DNA of 64,000 nucleotides, from positions 13,681,001-13,745,000 of the forward strand of contig NC_059382.1 of assembly GCF_019703515.2 (NCBI RefSeq), given 5' to 3'. The first letter of the stretch is position 1, and each line of letters begins with the position of its first letter. A program made the translations under genes and the position numbers. Below the pieces are notes generated by a model. The model worked only from the letters and a program-made list of their open reading frames with translations, did not search any database and was not told the DNA's origin. Below are positions 34,738 to 47,100 of the stretch, piece after piece. Source of the stretch: Myxocyprinus asiaticus (lineage: Eukaryota > Chordata > Actinopteri > Cypriniformes > Catostomidae).

Positions 34738-35507
34738 TTAAGGTAAGTTCACACTTGTAGTTCGGTTCTCTTGGTCTGGACCAAAAAAGAAAATTATACA
34801 TTTAGTCCTGGTTCGCTTAGCGTTCACACTGGCATTTGTAACACCGAACCTAAAGATACAAAACAAAAGACATAAGGATAAGGTCACAACCTGATTGGAC
34901 AGCTTTTATGATGTATATTTTGCGACGGAACTTCACCAGAGCTGACACTTCGATGCAGAGCATCACGCACTTTTATGTACTGTTGACGCGGCTTCTTCAC
35001 TTTTATGTGCACTGTTCCACACTCCTGCTGAACCCACTTTCCCTTAACCTATCACTGAACATTTTGAACACTTGAGCATTTTTGTGCGTTTTTTCCAGTA
35101 TACTGGGAATTTGCTCATCGGACCAAATATTAATAAGGAAATTTACCTCCTCATTGATCCATGTTTGCCCTCTGCTCATTTTGTTTTGCGTACACCACTC
35201 ATACCGCTCTTTCTATGTAATCAAATCACGTGATTTTTTAGAGTCACATCTTGTGACATTACATCCTGTTATTGGTCTGTTTAGACATCTTTGGTCCATG
35301 CTGCATTCATATATCAGTCGAACCGCACCAGAGTTTGTTTGGAAGGGGACCGAGACCCACTATTCAGGGGGTCTCGGTCCGCTTGTTTGGTGCGCACCAA
35401 GGTTCGGATGGCAGCGTTCACACTTGTTCAAATGAACCGCACTAACAGAACAATTGCACCAGAGTTTTTAATCGAACCATTCCTGCCAAGTGTGAACACA
35501 CCCTTAA
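34738..35507. mobile_element. TTAA-flanked DNA transposon, gttcacactt ends
   Basis: TTAA at 34738-34741 and 35504-35507 bracket GGTAAGTTCACACTT ... AAGTGTGAACACACCC, near-perfect inverted ends. Internal arms (ttcggttctcttggtctggacc against ggtctcggtccg) suggest extended foldback. No transposase seen. Confidence 0.72.
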
Positions 35508-36112
35508 AGGAATGTTCCGGTGTCAATACGAGTTAAGCTCAATCGACAGCATAACATTGATTATCACAAAAATGTATTTTGATTTGCCCCTTCTTCAAAA
35601 AATCAAAAATCTGGGCTACAGTGAGGCACGTACAATGGAAGAGAATGGGGGCACATTTTTGAATGTTAAAATTCTCACTTTTCAAAAGTATTGCCACAAG
35701 ACATAAACAGTATATATGTAAACATGATTTTAGTGTGATAAAATCACTTACTAACCTTTTCTATGTAAAGCTATAGCCACTTTTACAACATTGTTGCCAT
35801 GACATTGTAATGTTAACAAACCCTAAAATTACTGTAAAGCTGACTAATTAAACAACTTTACAGCACAAATAATACATGGGTTTTAACAGAAGTATTAATG
35901 TAAGTGCTTCTATAAAATTATAAGCTTCATGTTTCTGCTTTTAAACCCTCCAAAAATTGGCTACATTCACTTACATTGTAAGTGCCTCATTGTAACTCGA
36001 TTTTGTATTTTATTTTATTTTTAAAGAAAAGAAGGGACGAGTCAAAATACATTTATTGCCACAAATGCTGTCCACTGAGCTTAATTTATGGAACCCAGAA
36101 TATTCCTTTCAG
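35508..36112. mobile_element. Foldback MITE with aaaggaatgttccggtgtcaat end
   Basis: Starts AGGAATGTTCCGG and ends GAATATTCCTTT. It abuts the previous element directly. A shortened relative lies at 37190-37500, and a fragment precedes 58334. Confidence 0.6.
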
Positions 36113-36392
36113 TTTTCACTTACAGTCCTCACAGCTCGTTTACATTCCCGGCAAAAATTAAAGATGGCGCTACTCTGAACAAGTTCCATGAGGGCAGTCA
36201 CTTATTTCCAGGGGTTTCCATGAGGGCTTAATTGCAGCTACTAAAAAAAAAAATAATAATAAATAAATAAATAAATAATGCTGCTACTCAAAAAGTAATT
36301 GAAAACCTTTAACTTTAATTGTTTGTTGTTGAATTGATTTTACTTTTATATAGGGATATTTCTTCATGCAAACTTAGATAGGCTAATCTAAA

Positions 36393-36395
<3 letters not shown>

Positions 36396-36446
<51 letters not shown>
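36396..36446. repeat. (TA)n microsatellite
   Basis: About 25 AT units. Confidence 0.9.
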
Positions 36447-36449
<3 letters not shown>

Positions 36450-37077
36450 GTGAAAGTTTGTCATCTAAAAGCAACTGAGGCTTAGCAGCAGCAGGTTTTT
36501 TTTTTTTTTTTTTTTAGGAGTTTGGCTTTTATCTCCAGCGGCTGTGTAATTTGCCCGCACATGCCCTCTATGTTTCGACTGTCTGCGTACCAAACGGTGT
36601 AAATGATGCCTTCGAAGTGAGAAGAATAATCTGTTGGGTCGTTCCAAACAGAATCTCCTGTAAGAATTCCGAGCGGGTTATTTTTTAACCCCAGCCCCAC
36701 ACATTTCAGCCTACTGAAGCTCTCTCATGGTGGAGGGTAGAGTCTTCGAAGGGAACAGGACATAAGGATAATCACTTCTGAATGGTACGCAAGTTTAAAT
36801 TTCCCAGTCGACTACACAGGCAACGCACTGACACAATTTTACTTTGAGCACCACCATGTGGCTACACTGAGTCAACCATGATTTACACGTTTGCTTAAAC
36901 AGTTCACTGGTAGACACACACATTTGGCACCGTGATATACTGCACAGACTACTTTAAAAAACTGAACTGAAAATCAGCCATCGCAACTGCCATAGCCTGT
37001 TTTTCCACTTAAGTATATAGCCTACATTAGTGTCCTACAGCCATTTACTAAGACACGTCACTGCTGTTCAGTGTGAA

Positions 37078-37111
<34 letters not shown>

Positions 37112-37189
37112 TATAAACAAATGTTCAAAATGATATATCAAATACTCGATGGATCATAAACTTAATTCAGGGTATCCACAGTCATGAAA

Positions 37190-37500
37190 AAACTGAAAAT
37201 ATTTTAAAATTGTGATAAAATACCCAACCCCCCATCTTAAAACAATGATTTAAACAACTTTACAGCTCAAATAATACATACGTTTTAAAAGAACAGTTAA
37301 TGTAAGAGCTTAGATAAAATTTAAGCTTCATATTTCTGCCCTCTAAAAATGGGCCCCATTCACTTCCACTGTAAGCCTCTTACTGTAACCTCGATTTTGC
37401 TTGTTTTTTTTTTTTTTTTTTTAGTAATCAACATAATGCCACAAATGCTGACTGACCGTAACTTGTATTTGGCCTGGAATATTACTTTAATATTGTTTCT
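37190..37500. mobile_element. Truncated copy of the 35.5-kb foldback MITE
   Basis: Shares aaacaactttacagc-caaataatacat, taagcttcat-tttctgc and ccacaaatgctg with 35508-36112 and ends ggaatattactttaa. The left arm is missing. It lies about 90 bp upstream of the Ig-like exon. Confidence 0.55.
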
Positions 37501-37592
37501 AGTCTACAAGAACACAGTGATCTGAAAAGTAAACAATATTGTTAATAATAATAAAAATGCTCTTATTATGTACTTATATTATTATATTTCAG

Positions 37593-37934
37593 TCTGTGAA
37601 TGTGAACGGTGCTTATCTGTTCGGGCGAGTCGTAGTTCTAAGTTTGTGCCAGAAGGGGGCAGTCTCCGAATGAGCTATTAGGTGAAGCACTGTGGGGTAC
37701 TTGGCTGGACTGGAGGATGGGCTTTTCAGGACATGCAGAGCACAGAATTTACTTTTCTCACTCCCTGTCTACACATTCGGCTGTCCAATTACAATTTGAC
37801 AGCCAATAGCATGCATTTGCTGGTCCACATTCAGACCATGAACAAATCAGATGCTGGAGCATACAAGTGCATGAGATCCTGGCCTCAAAATATCACTAGC
37901 AGTGGCCATGTGACATTTGTTAATCTGAATGCAG
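37593..37934 (+). pseudogene. Immunoglobulin V-like exon with internal stop, BTLA-like receptor remnant
   Basis: Acceptor TATTTCAG at 37592 and donor GCAG|GTAACA at 37934 bound a 342-bp exon with phase 1 at both ends, the classic symmetric Ig-domain exon. The frame reads CECERC, then VPEGGSLRMS before the B-strand, VKHCG, and on to NKSDAGAYKC (F-strand motif DxGxYxC) and VTFVNLN. Where a B-strand cysteine would stand there is Tyr (37676-37678), followed by an in-frame TAG at 37679-37681. The SC-xVKHCG region resembles the LECPVKYCA area of human BTLA. Loss of cysteine plus a stop suggests a dead exon or an assembly error. Other inhibitory Ig receptors are possible. Confidence 0.55.
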
Positions 37935-38247
37935 GTAACATATTTTGAACATATTTGAACATGCTGTTGGTTTGAAATATTCATTTTCCCATAGCTCCAT
38001 GTCCCAATCTTGTTTGTGTGACATGTTCTTTCCTATACAGTAATGGACTTGATTTTAATGTGTTATTTTTTATCTGTTATTTTTCCAATCATTTGTGCAG
38101 AATGCTCTTACCCTGACTAGGAGTATCTGTCCCAGATAACTGATATAACACCATGACATGGCAATGAGGATGTTCATGTACAACAAACTCGAGCAAAATT
38201 CCAGCACTCCAGATGTAGTTCAATTCCAGTGTTTGTGTGTGTAAATA

Positions 38248-38786
38248 CAGTACTGTGCAAAAGTTTTAGGCACTTGTGAAAAATGTTGTATTGTGAAAAT
38301 ATTTTCAAAAGTAATGCCATAAATAGTTTTGATTGTTCAATTAACGTCGTACAAAGTGCAGTAAACATAAAAAAAAAAAAAAAAGCTAAATTAATATTTT
38401 GTGTGACCACCCTTGTGATCAAAACAGCACCAATTCTCCTAGGTACACCTGGACACAGTTTTTCTTGGTTGCTGTCAGATAGGATGTTTCAAGATTCTTG
38501 GATAATTCGCCACAGTTCTTCTATCTATTTTGGCTGTCTCAATTGCTTCTGTCTCTTCATGTAATCCCAGACTGACTCGATGTTCAGTGGGGGACTCTGT
38601 GGGGGCCCATGCCATCTGCTGAAGGGCTCCCTGGTCTTCTGTTCTATTCTATTTGCAAAAGTAATGTTTGGGAATCTAAAATCTATATTTTTTATTAAAA
38701 CACTAAAGCAGAAGATAAAAATAACCATTTAAAGACAAAAGTTTTTGTGAAATATCTTATGTGCCTAAGACTTTTGCACAGTACTG
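38248..38786 (-). mobile_element. Internally deleted Tc1/mariner transposon
   Basis: Perfect ends CAGTACTGTGCAAAAG ... CTTTTGCACAGTACTG flanked by TA at both sides. Minus-strand sequence (38525-38728) encodes a transposase C-terminal piece with PPQSPPLN-IESVWDYMKRQ, a degraded copy of the SPDLNxIExxW block that holds the third catalytic acid. Most of the transposase is gone. Confidence 0.85.
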
Positions 38787-38979
38787 TACATGTATTCAAA
38801 TTTATTGTCTTTTGTAGTTACATGCATGACAAACTGTAATTTGAAAGCAAAAAATCATACCGTTTAGCCAACAGACTTGCTTTAAAGTGTTAAAAAAAGG
38901 CACTCTTTAAAACCTATTTACCTTAAAATGCCTTGATAGAACTCAATAAAAGATTTGTCAACTAAATTACAAAAAATAT

Positions 38980-39265
38980 CTTGTAAAATGAGATGAGATA
39001 TCATTTGTACTCATATTCATGTTGTTCCATTACAAACGACTGACTTTCTTCTGTGGGAGGAACTCAAAAGAAGATGTCAGGAATTATGATAGGGGCTGAC
39101 AGCTTCGCTTTCATTTCAGCCTCATTAGCAGCATCTACATTTTACAATGTATTATCATATTCCACAGAAGAAACTAAATAGTACAGGTAAAAAAAAAACA
39201 AAAAAAAACAAAAAAAAACATGAGGGTGAGTAAATGACAGAATTTTAATTTTTATGTAAGTCAAC
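38980..39265. mobile_element. Decayed foldback MITE
   Basis: Inner motifs ttgttccattacaaa-gactttcttctgtggga and cagaagaaa ... catgagggtgagtaaatgacag identify the common MITE family; A-rich insertions interrupt it. Confidence 0.4.
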
Positions 39266-40129
39266 CCAAAGACAATGTTACGGTTTATTTAAATTGTGTA
39301 TTGCACTTGACATTGTAACTTAAAAAAAATCTGACATATGACAATCTCATATTACACATTTTAAAGGTGTCCTATATTGGAGCTGGAACCACTGAGTTTT
39401 GGAGCAGGTGAGTCAAGTGCTCAAAGTTGATGGGCAGTACACAGGGGAAACATCTGAAAAAGATGGCATTAACCAATGAGTCAATTATCACTGTCAGAAT
39501 ATGATGCTATATTTTAGAAAGGGACTCCGTAATAGTACCTCCTAAAACATTCACTCAAAAGTGCTAAAATGCAAAATTCTAATAAATATTACCTTACAAC
39601 TGCTTTTATTAAATACATTAACATAATGTGAAACCAAACTAATGCCAAAGCAGATCTTGTACACTGTGTAATATAGGGTATTAATTTATGGTTTGTGCTC
39701 CTAGGATCATCTAATATGATTCATGTTTTATAAAGACACTATCTGTACTACTGATCTTTTGTAGTGTCTGGTAGTGTGTCTGTTTGGATCTGCCATGTAA
39801 CATTAAGAGTAAAGGTTTTGACGACACATTTCAGTCAAGAAACTTGGTTAAAATTAAAACATCAGACTCATACAGTCAGCCAGGTTAGCTATAAAGCTAA
39901 TGATCAGGACACTCTACAAATGGGCAATTTTCAGCTGTCGACATTTAAAAAGACACTACACATTTATAACTGAGAGAAAATTATACGAACCTTAAGTCAC
40001 AGTATTCCTCTGATGGTGTCCGTTTCTTAGAGTTTGCAGTTTTGGAGTTTATCTGTATGTGCTTGATTCCATGCTCATGAGAGTACTGTGACTCCGGTCC
40101 CGCCCTGATATTAAAACGAAGCGTGATTG

Positions 40130-40265
40130 GTTGAAGATAGAACATGCTACGTTTGGTCCGATTAATGTGGCCATTATCTGATTGGCTTGAGTAGACAATG
40201 GGTGGAGTCCACCTATTTGTAGATTTGTGTGTACATCTTGACACTAGATTTGTTTCAAAATCGAT
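40130..40265. repeat. Dispersed repeat, inverted partner of 44846-44965
   Basis: The stretch ccattatctgattggcttga ... gtggagtccacctatttgtag ... aaacaaatct region is found reverse-complemented, with few changes, at 44846-44965. Confidence 0.7.
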
Positions 40266-40386
40266 AAATGCGTGTAGTGATCTGCAAATGCACAGGAAGC
40301 GATTCACAAATAAATGCGCGCGATTCACAAATGAATGCTGGACAGAGTTGTGTTTGTGAGTTAAAAAATATATTTGTAAATACATT

Positions 40387-40580
40387 TTTTATTTGCAAAT
40401 CTCATTTTATTTATTTGTGAATTCACTTTATTTTTGTGAAACTTCTAACATATATTTATAAATCTCATTCTTTTTAATTGTGAATGAATTTCATTTTTGT
40501 GAAACTCCTTACATTTATTTGTGGATCTCATTCAATTTATTTGTGAACCAACTTTCTATTTGTAAATCTCTTTCCATTTG
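40387..40580. repeat. Degenerate tandem repeat, period about 61 bp
   Basis: Three diverged units built of aaatctcatt, atttgtgaa, ttcattttt-gtgaaact and cttacata segments follow one another. Confidence 0.5.
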
Positions 40581-40924
40581 TATGTTAATATGAAACAAAA
40601 ATAACCCCATACAGGATCATCCATCACCACCCCCACTCCCTCCTCACCCCCGCACTTCCTGTAAGAGTCAACTCTCTGTTCTAAAACTGGATGATTATTC
40701 TGGTAGCTTAAGCAGTCTTAGATATTAGAATGCTATTAGTTATTAGAACATATCTTATAAATCAGCTGCTACTTTGTTTCTCAAGTCTCAAGCCTTTACA
40801 AGGAAGATCGAATATTTTTATGTGTGCGTCAATGACGTGGAAAATTTCAAGCAGATAAACAATTTGATTTAAAAAAAAAAAATAATAATTATATTTAACA
40901 AAAGTTTTCTCTGCTAAATCAAAG

Positions 40925-41420
40925 TCAGGTGGTATAACAAACATGTAGGTTGCAAAAAACAAAGAAAAAAAATAAATAAAATAAAAACAGAGAGGACCCC
41001 TTTAGACCCCCAAAATTGTGGATGATGTTTTATGTAAAGGCACATTTTGTTCATGTGGTGTAACTCTTAGAAAACTTCTTGATATTCATGACTCAAAAAT
41101 TCATATTAATTTTTTTATATGAATAACTACATTGTGAACACTCATGTATTCAAGGAAAGTATTATAATAGTAGTATAATATTTTTTTACTTTATTTTAAA
41201 CAAATTTTTATTTTTTTATTTTTAAAGTAATTATTAAAATATTTGTTTTTGTAGAAAATTCTATAAATGTTTCCTTTTTTCCCCTTCAAATTTATATAAC
41301 CAACATGGACACAAGGATAACATTTCTACAAACTTAATGTGTAAAATATGATTTTAAAAAGATTTATAATTTTTATCACCTCAGACAACCTTATTTTTAA
41401 ATAACCCATGTACACTTTAT
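40925..41420. repeat. Dispersed repeat, direct partner of 62945-63490
   Basis: Shares gtggtgtaac-aacatg, acagaga-gacccctttagaccc, catgtattcaagg and tttttatcacctc-gacaacctt in the same order with 62945-63490. Non-coding. Confidence 0.6.
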
Positions 41421-41649
41421 ACATTTTCCCTTATGTTGTTTCTATACAGTATGTATTGCTTCCATCTGTGGTCCAGTTCTGGCCATTCTTAGAACACTGT
41501 ATATTCTGTTCTTAGTGCATTACTAGCCCCAATTCATCATTATTCATATGCTCTAATATAGCCTAATGTATATCATGTAATATATAATCTTATGCTGTGC
41601 ACACATATTGTAATTCATCATTTAGTGTATAGTGTTTAAAATGACTCGT

Positions 41650-41690
41650 TGTTGTTGTTGTTGTTGTTGTTGTTGTTGCTGCTGCAGCTA
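41650..41690. repeat. (TTG)n microsatellite ending in CTGCTGCAG
   Basis: About 10 GTT/TTG units then GCTGCTGCAG. Confidence 0.85.
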
Positions 41691-41794
41691 GATTGAAACC
41701 ATAAAAGGAAGTAACTCAGTATCCTGTGGTTTCTAAAGTATCTGGTTTGTTTAATTTGTGAATGTGATCAATTTCTTTACATGTCTTTATGCAG

Positions 41795-41896
41795 TTGGTG
41801 TATGCAGAAGTTGCATTGAACGATATGAGGCGGCAGAATGTCCATCCGAAACTAGTGCTGCAGCCAACCATCTACTCCTCACTGTGTTTTTCCTGA
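41795..41896 (+). pseudogene. Candidate cytoplasmic tail exon with ITIM and ITSM-like tyrosines
   Basis: After acceptor CTTTATGCAG (41794) there is a 33-codon terminal reading with LVYAEVAL (fits the ITIM pattern L/V-x-Y-x-x-V/L) and, 20 residues on, TIYSSL (ITSM-like), then TGA at 41894-41896. Paired ITIM and ITSM at the extreme C-terminus is the arrangement of BTLA/PD-1-type receptors. It lies 3.9 kb downstream of the Ig-like exon on the same strand. No transmembrane exon was found between them, so the link is inferred. It may belong to a dead gene. Confidence 0.4.
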
Positions 41897-42021
41897 CCAG
41901 AAAGACAACATCCTTCATTTCTATCCCTACAGTTAGAGTCCGGTATCATATTTGTTGCTGCTGGTTATTTGAAATACCACTGCAAACACAGTTCCAGTAC
42001 AGTTGAAGTGTAGACATGAAC

Positions 42022-42207
42022 TGAAAAAAGTGGTAACCTGCAATTCTGACCTCAAGGATAAATGTCTTGATGTAACCCATAAAAATGACTTTCGTTGGTG
42101 TAACTTACTTTATCAAGTAAATTCATTCAGATTTAATAACATTTTTGAATTGAATAAATCCGGTTAATTTAGCTGTTACCATATGAAGCAAATTTTTTTA
42201 CAGTGCA
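42022..42207. mobile_element. Short MITE downstream of the tail exon
   Basis: AAAAAAGTGGTAACCTGCAA ... GTTACCATATGAAGCAAATTTTTTTACAGTG. Inverted relative of 13600-13820. Confidence 0.45.
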
Positions 42208-42479
42208 GAACTGAGAGCTGAGATGAGCCAAATCAATGTGTGTTCGTTTATAATGTGAATTCTAGGTGTTATGCTACATTATGGTTCATCATTGTTGCAA
42301 TGGCTTATTGAACAGTGTTGTTTTCTGTCTGTATAGCATTTGTTGTATAGCATATATTGTGTATATAGAATATGTGAGTGTATTTGTACAGAATTAAAAT
42401 AAAAAATTAAAACATATGATACCATATAAATCGACAAGTCTCGTTTTTCAAACAGCTTGTACACAAAGGACAGTTATTT

Positions 42480-42760
42480 GACACAAAATACATTTTATTT
42501 TATAATAAATTCTTCATGGCACATGCCATAACCAAATATACATATGCATGATCTTTAAAATTATCTTCATTTATCTGACTCTGCGTACAGTGCAATTACA
42601 CTTAACGTAACATCAACAAATTTCAAAAGCAATAAATTATGGCAGCAGTACAAACATATATGCCAACACATTTTATATCAAACAAAGTTCTCACTATTAT
42701 ACAAGAATATTAAACTCACTCTCTTCTCTAATGCCCACACCAGTGATTACCACAGTGGCT
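42480..42760 (-). other. rap1gap2: Possible terminal exon / 3' UTR of rap1gap2
   Basis: The exon 44220-44153 ends with a strong donor (CCACA|GTAAGT), so another exon should follow. On the minus strand an acceptor CCATTCAG lies near 42760, and an AATAAA on that strand near 42490-42500 could serve polyadenylation. The resulting C-terminal peptide is not clearly family-like. If the donor is ignored, the previous exon instead reads through about 25 more codons to TGA. Confidence 0.3.
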
Positions 42761-44152
42761 ACTGACTGAATGGAAAGAGACAAACTTATGCATATAAATA
42801 ACACATAATTTCCAAAATCCCTCTAAAAAGAAAAGTTTATGACTGTAACATTCTGCCAGATGTGAATCTGTATTGTGTCTGTGTTTTTCGTCTCCACTTG
42901 AGAACTCAGTAGCAAATGTAATTGAACCAGCGAGAGTAAATCATATTGACTGTATATATATTTCGGGAAAAAACATGTTTTTAAAGTGTGTGGACCATTT
43001 ACAGCAATCTACTTGTTCAATAAAGTTAGCAATAGCTGCCAGCTCAGTGTTGAACAAATGTACTGTGAAGTCTAAATTTGGGGAGCGCAACGTACACTGA
43101 AATCTTCTGAACAGACCTATTCTGCTTCAAAAATATAATAAAGTGTGTATTTTTCTTGTTAAATAATTTCTCTTTATACCACCCTGGTAATCTTCCTCTT
43201 TGGTTATCTTAGGGTAAATTAAATATTACCTCTTCTCACATCACTCACAAATAAAAGAACTAACCAATCCACTTCTGTGTCAGAAGGGCATAGTGTTTTA
43301 AGGCTTACACTGATGGTCAATGTGTTACAAGACTCAAATGACACCCAAAAGACTGAATTGTGGCTGTACAATTTGGGGTGCTTAAAATGCAGTTTTGCAC
43401 TCCTTATCTCATGTAACATGTAATGACTGTGTGCTGTTCAAGTATTTCAAGAGGCTGTGTTAATATTTAGCATCTGTCTAGAAAGCAATGACCGCAAGGA
43501 TAGTTTTGAACACTTGTATGAGCACTACTACATTTAAATAGCTGAAACAGAGATATTTGTTGCTATTTCTATTAAGACTTGTGTTCTGTCCCCTAAACCC
43601 TTGACATTGTGTGTGGGTTTGTAGGACGGTGGTTCTGTGATCAGGTTTTATAGTGTTTAGTTGTGTATTATGCTTGTAACATTAATAACTGCTGCATTGT
43701 CAAAAGAAAAGGGTCCCTTTTGCAGTTGAATCTATAAAGATCTGTTGAAATGTGCTGCGTAGAAAAAGAACAAAAATGAAAGATGCATAGATTAGGTAAA
43801 CATAAAACTAAGAAATATATAAAGCAGTTTGCATATAATGTGCAGGGTACCTTTTGTCCTTGCAGTCTTTTGTATGACCTTAGTTACCCTGAAACAGAGG
43901 AAAAAGTATTCTTAGAGAATTCATTTCTATCTCATTATTCAGTTTACAGCATCACGTTTAGTTACTATCAAACCAACAGTAATACAATCTCTGTTATCTG
44001 CAAATCTACAATAAAATGTTTTTTTCGAGTGTCTACATTCAGACCTACTATAAAACTCACATTATACATTATCAAAATGTACAATGTGCTGTTACTAACG
44101 CAAGTGTAAAGTTACAGTTGTAACACGGTTCATCCTGGGACACAGTACTTAC

Positions 44153-47100
44153 TGTGGAGTGGCTCAGTTTATCAAAGCGGAATTTCAAGTTTGACCTCGG
44201 TGAAGTTTTGCTCTTTCCATCTGAGAAAAATAGAGGTTGTGTTCTTGTTTATTCTAAAGCACCAAAGTGAAAGCATGTGTTTGTGTATGTCAGTATACTC
44301 GTGTTTGTGTGTGCTTTTGTCACCTGTGGGACTGCGGCACATGATCAGTGGCATTCCAGAGTTCTGGCTTTCCACACTGAGAGATGGAGTGTACACAGAT
44401 GAGGCCATGGATGGGTGACTGCTCTATAGAACACAACAACACTATGTCATTCCTCTTCATCCAAATGGGAGTCTGATTAAAGTTAGATGGCATGGCCAAG
44501 ACCACCCACAGTGCGTTTACCGACCATCTGATGCATATTGCTTACAAAAAAAGAAAGCATTCTCTCTATCTGGAAAGCTCTAATCTGATTGATTGGCTTT
44601 ACACAAACAAAGGCATGTGTACATGGGACCAGGTTGATACGACAAGCGCTTTTGAGGAAGAACTAATTACTGGGTTTGCCAGGTTAGTGGCATCAAATCT
44701 AGCAAGTTGCACATTGTCATCCACATGCAGCAGCAGAACTGTATTTTCCAATTTGTGTTTTGAGATGTGTCTGGGTGATTCTTTAACTTCAGGCAATTTC
44801 ACATCCCAGGGATTTATTTTTGTTCAAAGGATTGCTACATGCATTTGTCAATTTTGAAACAAATCTAGCATCAAGATGCACACAAATCTACAAATAGGTG
44901 GACTCCACCCATCGTCTACTCAAGCCAATCAGATAACGGCCACATTACTCTAACCAGTCGTAGAGTTCAACTTTTTTCTTTTTGTTAAATGATCACATTA
45001 AAACTAAATTGGAAAGTGTCAGTAAAGAGCATGCTTGAGATGAAATATGAGACAAGTGATGTGTGAAAAAACCCCAAAGAAAAATCAAGGTAAATATCAC
45101 CCATGAGCAGAATATTTTATTGGGTGTAATTTCCAATCAAGCTGTAATTGTGACAAATAATTGAATAATATTGAATTGTCTGGATTTAGGATGAATAAAA
45201 TGTTAGCTATAAAATCAGCCATTTAATTTAAAAAAATTAAAAATGTAATTCCCTGTCACCATCATTTTTACCATGGAATTCTATTAAACACAATACAGAA
45301 TTTGAGATGTGGTGGAAATGACAGTTTTTGTTTTGTTTTTAGGTTTTTTTTAATGAATAAATAAATGTGATTGGTCTCTTTACATGCCAGTCTAAGTAGG
45401 CGGTTCTTAGCAAAAATAAGCTGCAATGTTTACCAGACCTTTAATTCAGTTTAGTCAAAGGTCTGGCTATATGAGTCTACATTAAAGTGTACTGCAGTGG
45501 TACTGTTACTACTACTACTATTGATATAGATTGTCCTTGAACTTTAGCCCAGTAATTAGACATATTGACAGGCATCAGGCTGAATGGATCAATGGTTATC
45601 TGCAAATCAGTGTACAAGAAGTCTTTGAATGTGGCTAAAGCGTAATTGAGTGAACTGGTCTGGGGTGCTTAATATTTAGAGAAACAAGCATCTCTTCAAT
45701 CTTCTGAAATGTCAAACAGAAGTCTTTTGTTTATGTGCATCTCTGCGTGGCTCACCGTGTCCAGCTCCTCCAGGCCGTCTCCATCCCCTGCTGTGCTGCT
45801 GAAGCTGCTGGTGCTGGAGGATGATCGGGAGATTGATATATTGGCTCTGCCGCTGCACTCTTTCAGCTTCACAAATGGCCTGCAGGAACCAACAGGAGAG
45901 ATTATGAAACAGAGATTTTATTTATTTGTTCATCTTAAAGGGATAGTTCTCTTTAATAAAATACCTGCATGTTATTCCAAATCTGTATAACTTTCTTCCT
46001 TCCATGGAATGGTGAATGGTGAGTGAGACTAATATTCTCCTTAACATATCCTTTTGTGTTTCATGGAAGAAAGTCATATAGGTTTGAAACTACATGGGTG
46101 AGTTTATGACAGAATTTTCCCTTTGGATGGACTATAATGAAAACATGGAGACCCTTTCACATTCATTGCTAAATATATTGTGCTGGCAAAAGCCCAGAAT
46201 GTAAAAATCTGACATGTTCCTCTTTCTGTATTGAAGCAGAACCCCATATTTCAGTTCTGATAGTTTCTTCCCATCTGCTGCACCTGAGGAATTGGAACTG
46301 AGAAACTGAACAAAAACCTACCTTTCTCTGTTTGGGCAGATCTCTGGTGAACTCGGATTGGATGATGTCTCTGACCTCACTTCCTGTGAGTGAGTGAACA
46401 CTTCTGATTTTTGGTCACTGCAAAAACCCAGAGGACAGTTTATGTACAGCTTTTCTGAAAAACTGATATTCAGAATATATTGTGTATTTATTACACGGCT
46501 CTCTGGAATACTCGATTCTGATTGGTCAGTCACCCCATGACTTTCCTGAATAATGACCGCATATCCGAGAATATAGTGAAGTTTCATAAGGTCACTTGGG
46601 TATTTCCTTCTTTTCGTATCACTCTGTGATCTCTATAAGTAAGCTAATACAATTTTTTCAACTCAAATCAATACTTCATGTCCATTTATTTATTTATTTG
46701 GCAAATAGTCTTGTAATAAGGAGGATAATGAGCAGTACTCAAACCAGCCAATCTGGCACCAACAATCATGTCATGGTCCAAATCACTGAGATCAAATTTC
46801 TTCCCCATTCTGATGGTTGATGTGAACATTAATTGAAGCTCCTGACCCGTTTCTGCATGATTTTATGCACTGCTGCCACATGATTGGCTGATTAGATAAT
46901 CGCATAGATGATTGTTGGTGCCAGACGGGCTGGTTTGAGTGTTTCTGTAACTGCTGATCTCCTGGGATTTTCACACAAAACAGTCTCTAGAATTTACTCC
47001 GAATGGTGCCAAAAACAAAAAACATCCAGTGAGCAGCAGTTCTGCGGATGGAAACGCCTTGTTGATGAGAGAGGTCAACAGAGAATGGCCAGACTGGTTC

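Noticed and set aside
39981..40385. 134-codon minus-strand ORF
   Set aside because: It overlaps a dispersed repeat whose inverted copy at 44.9 kb does not keep the frame.
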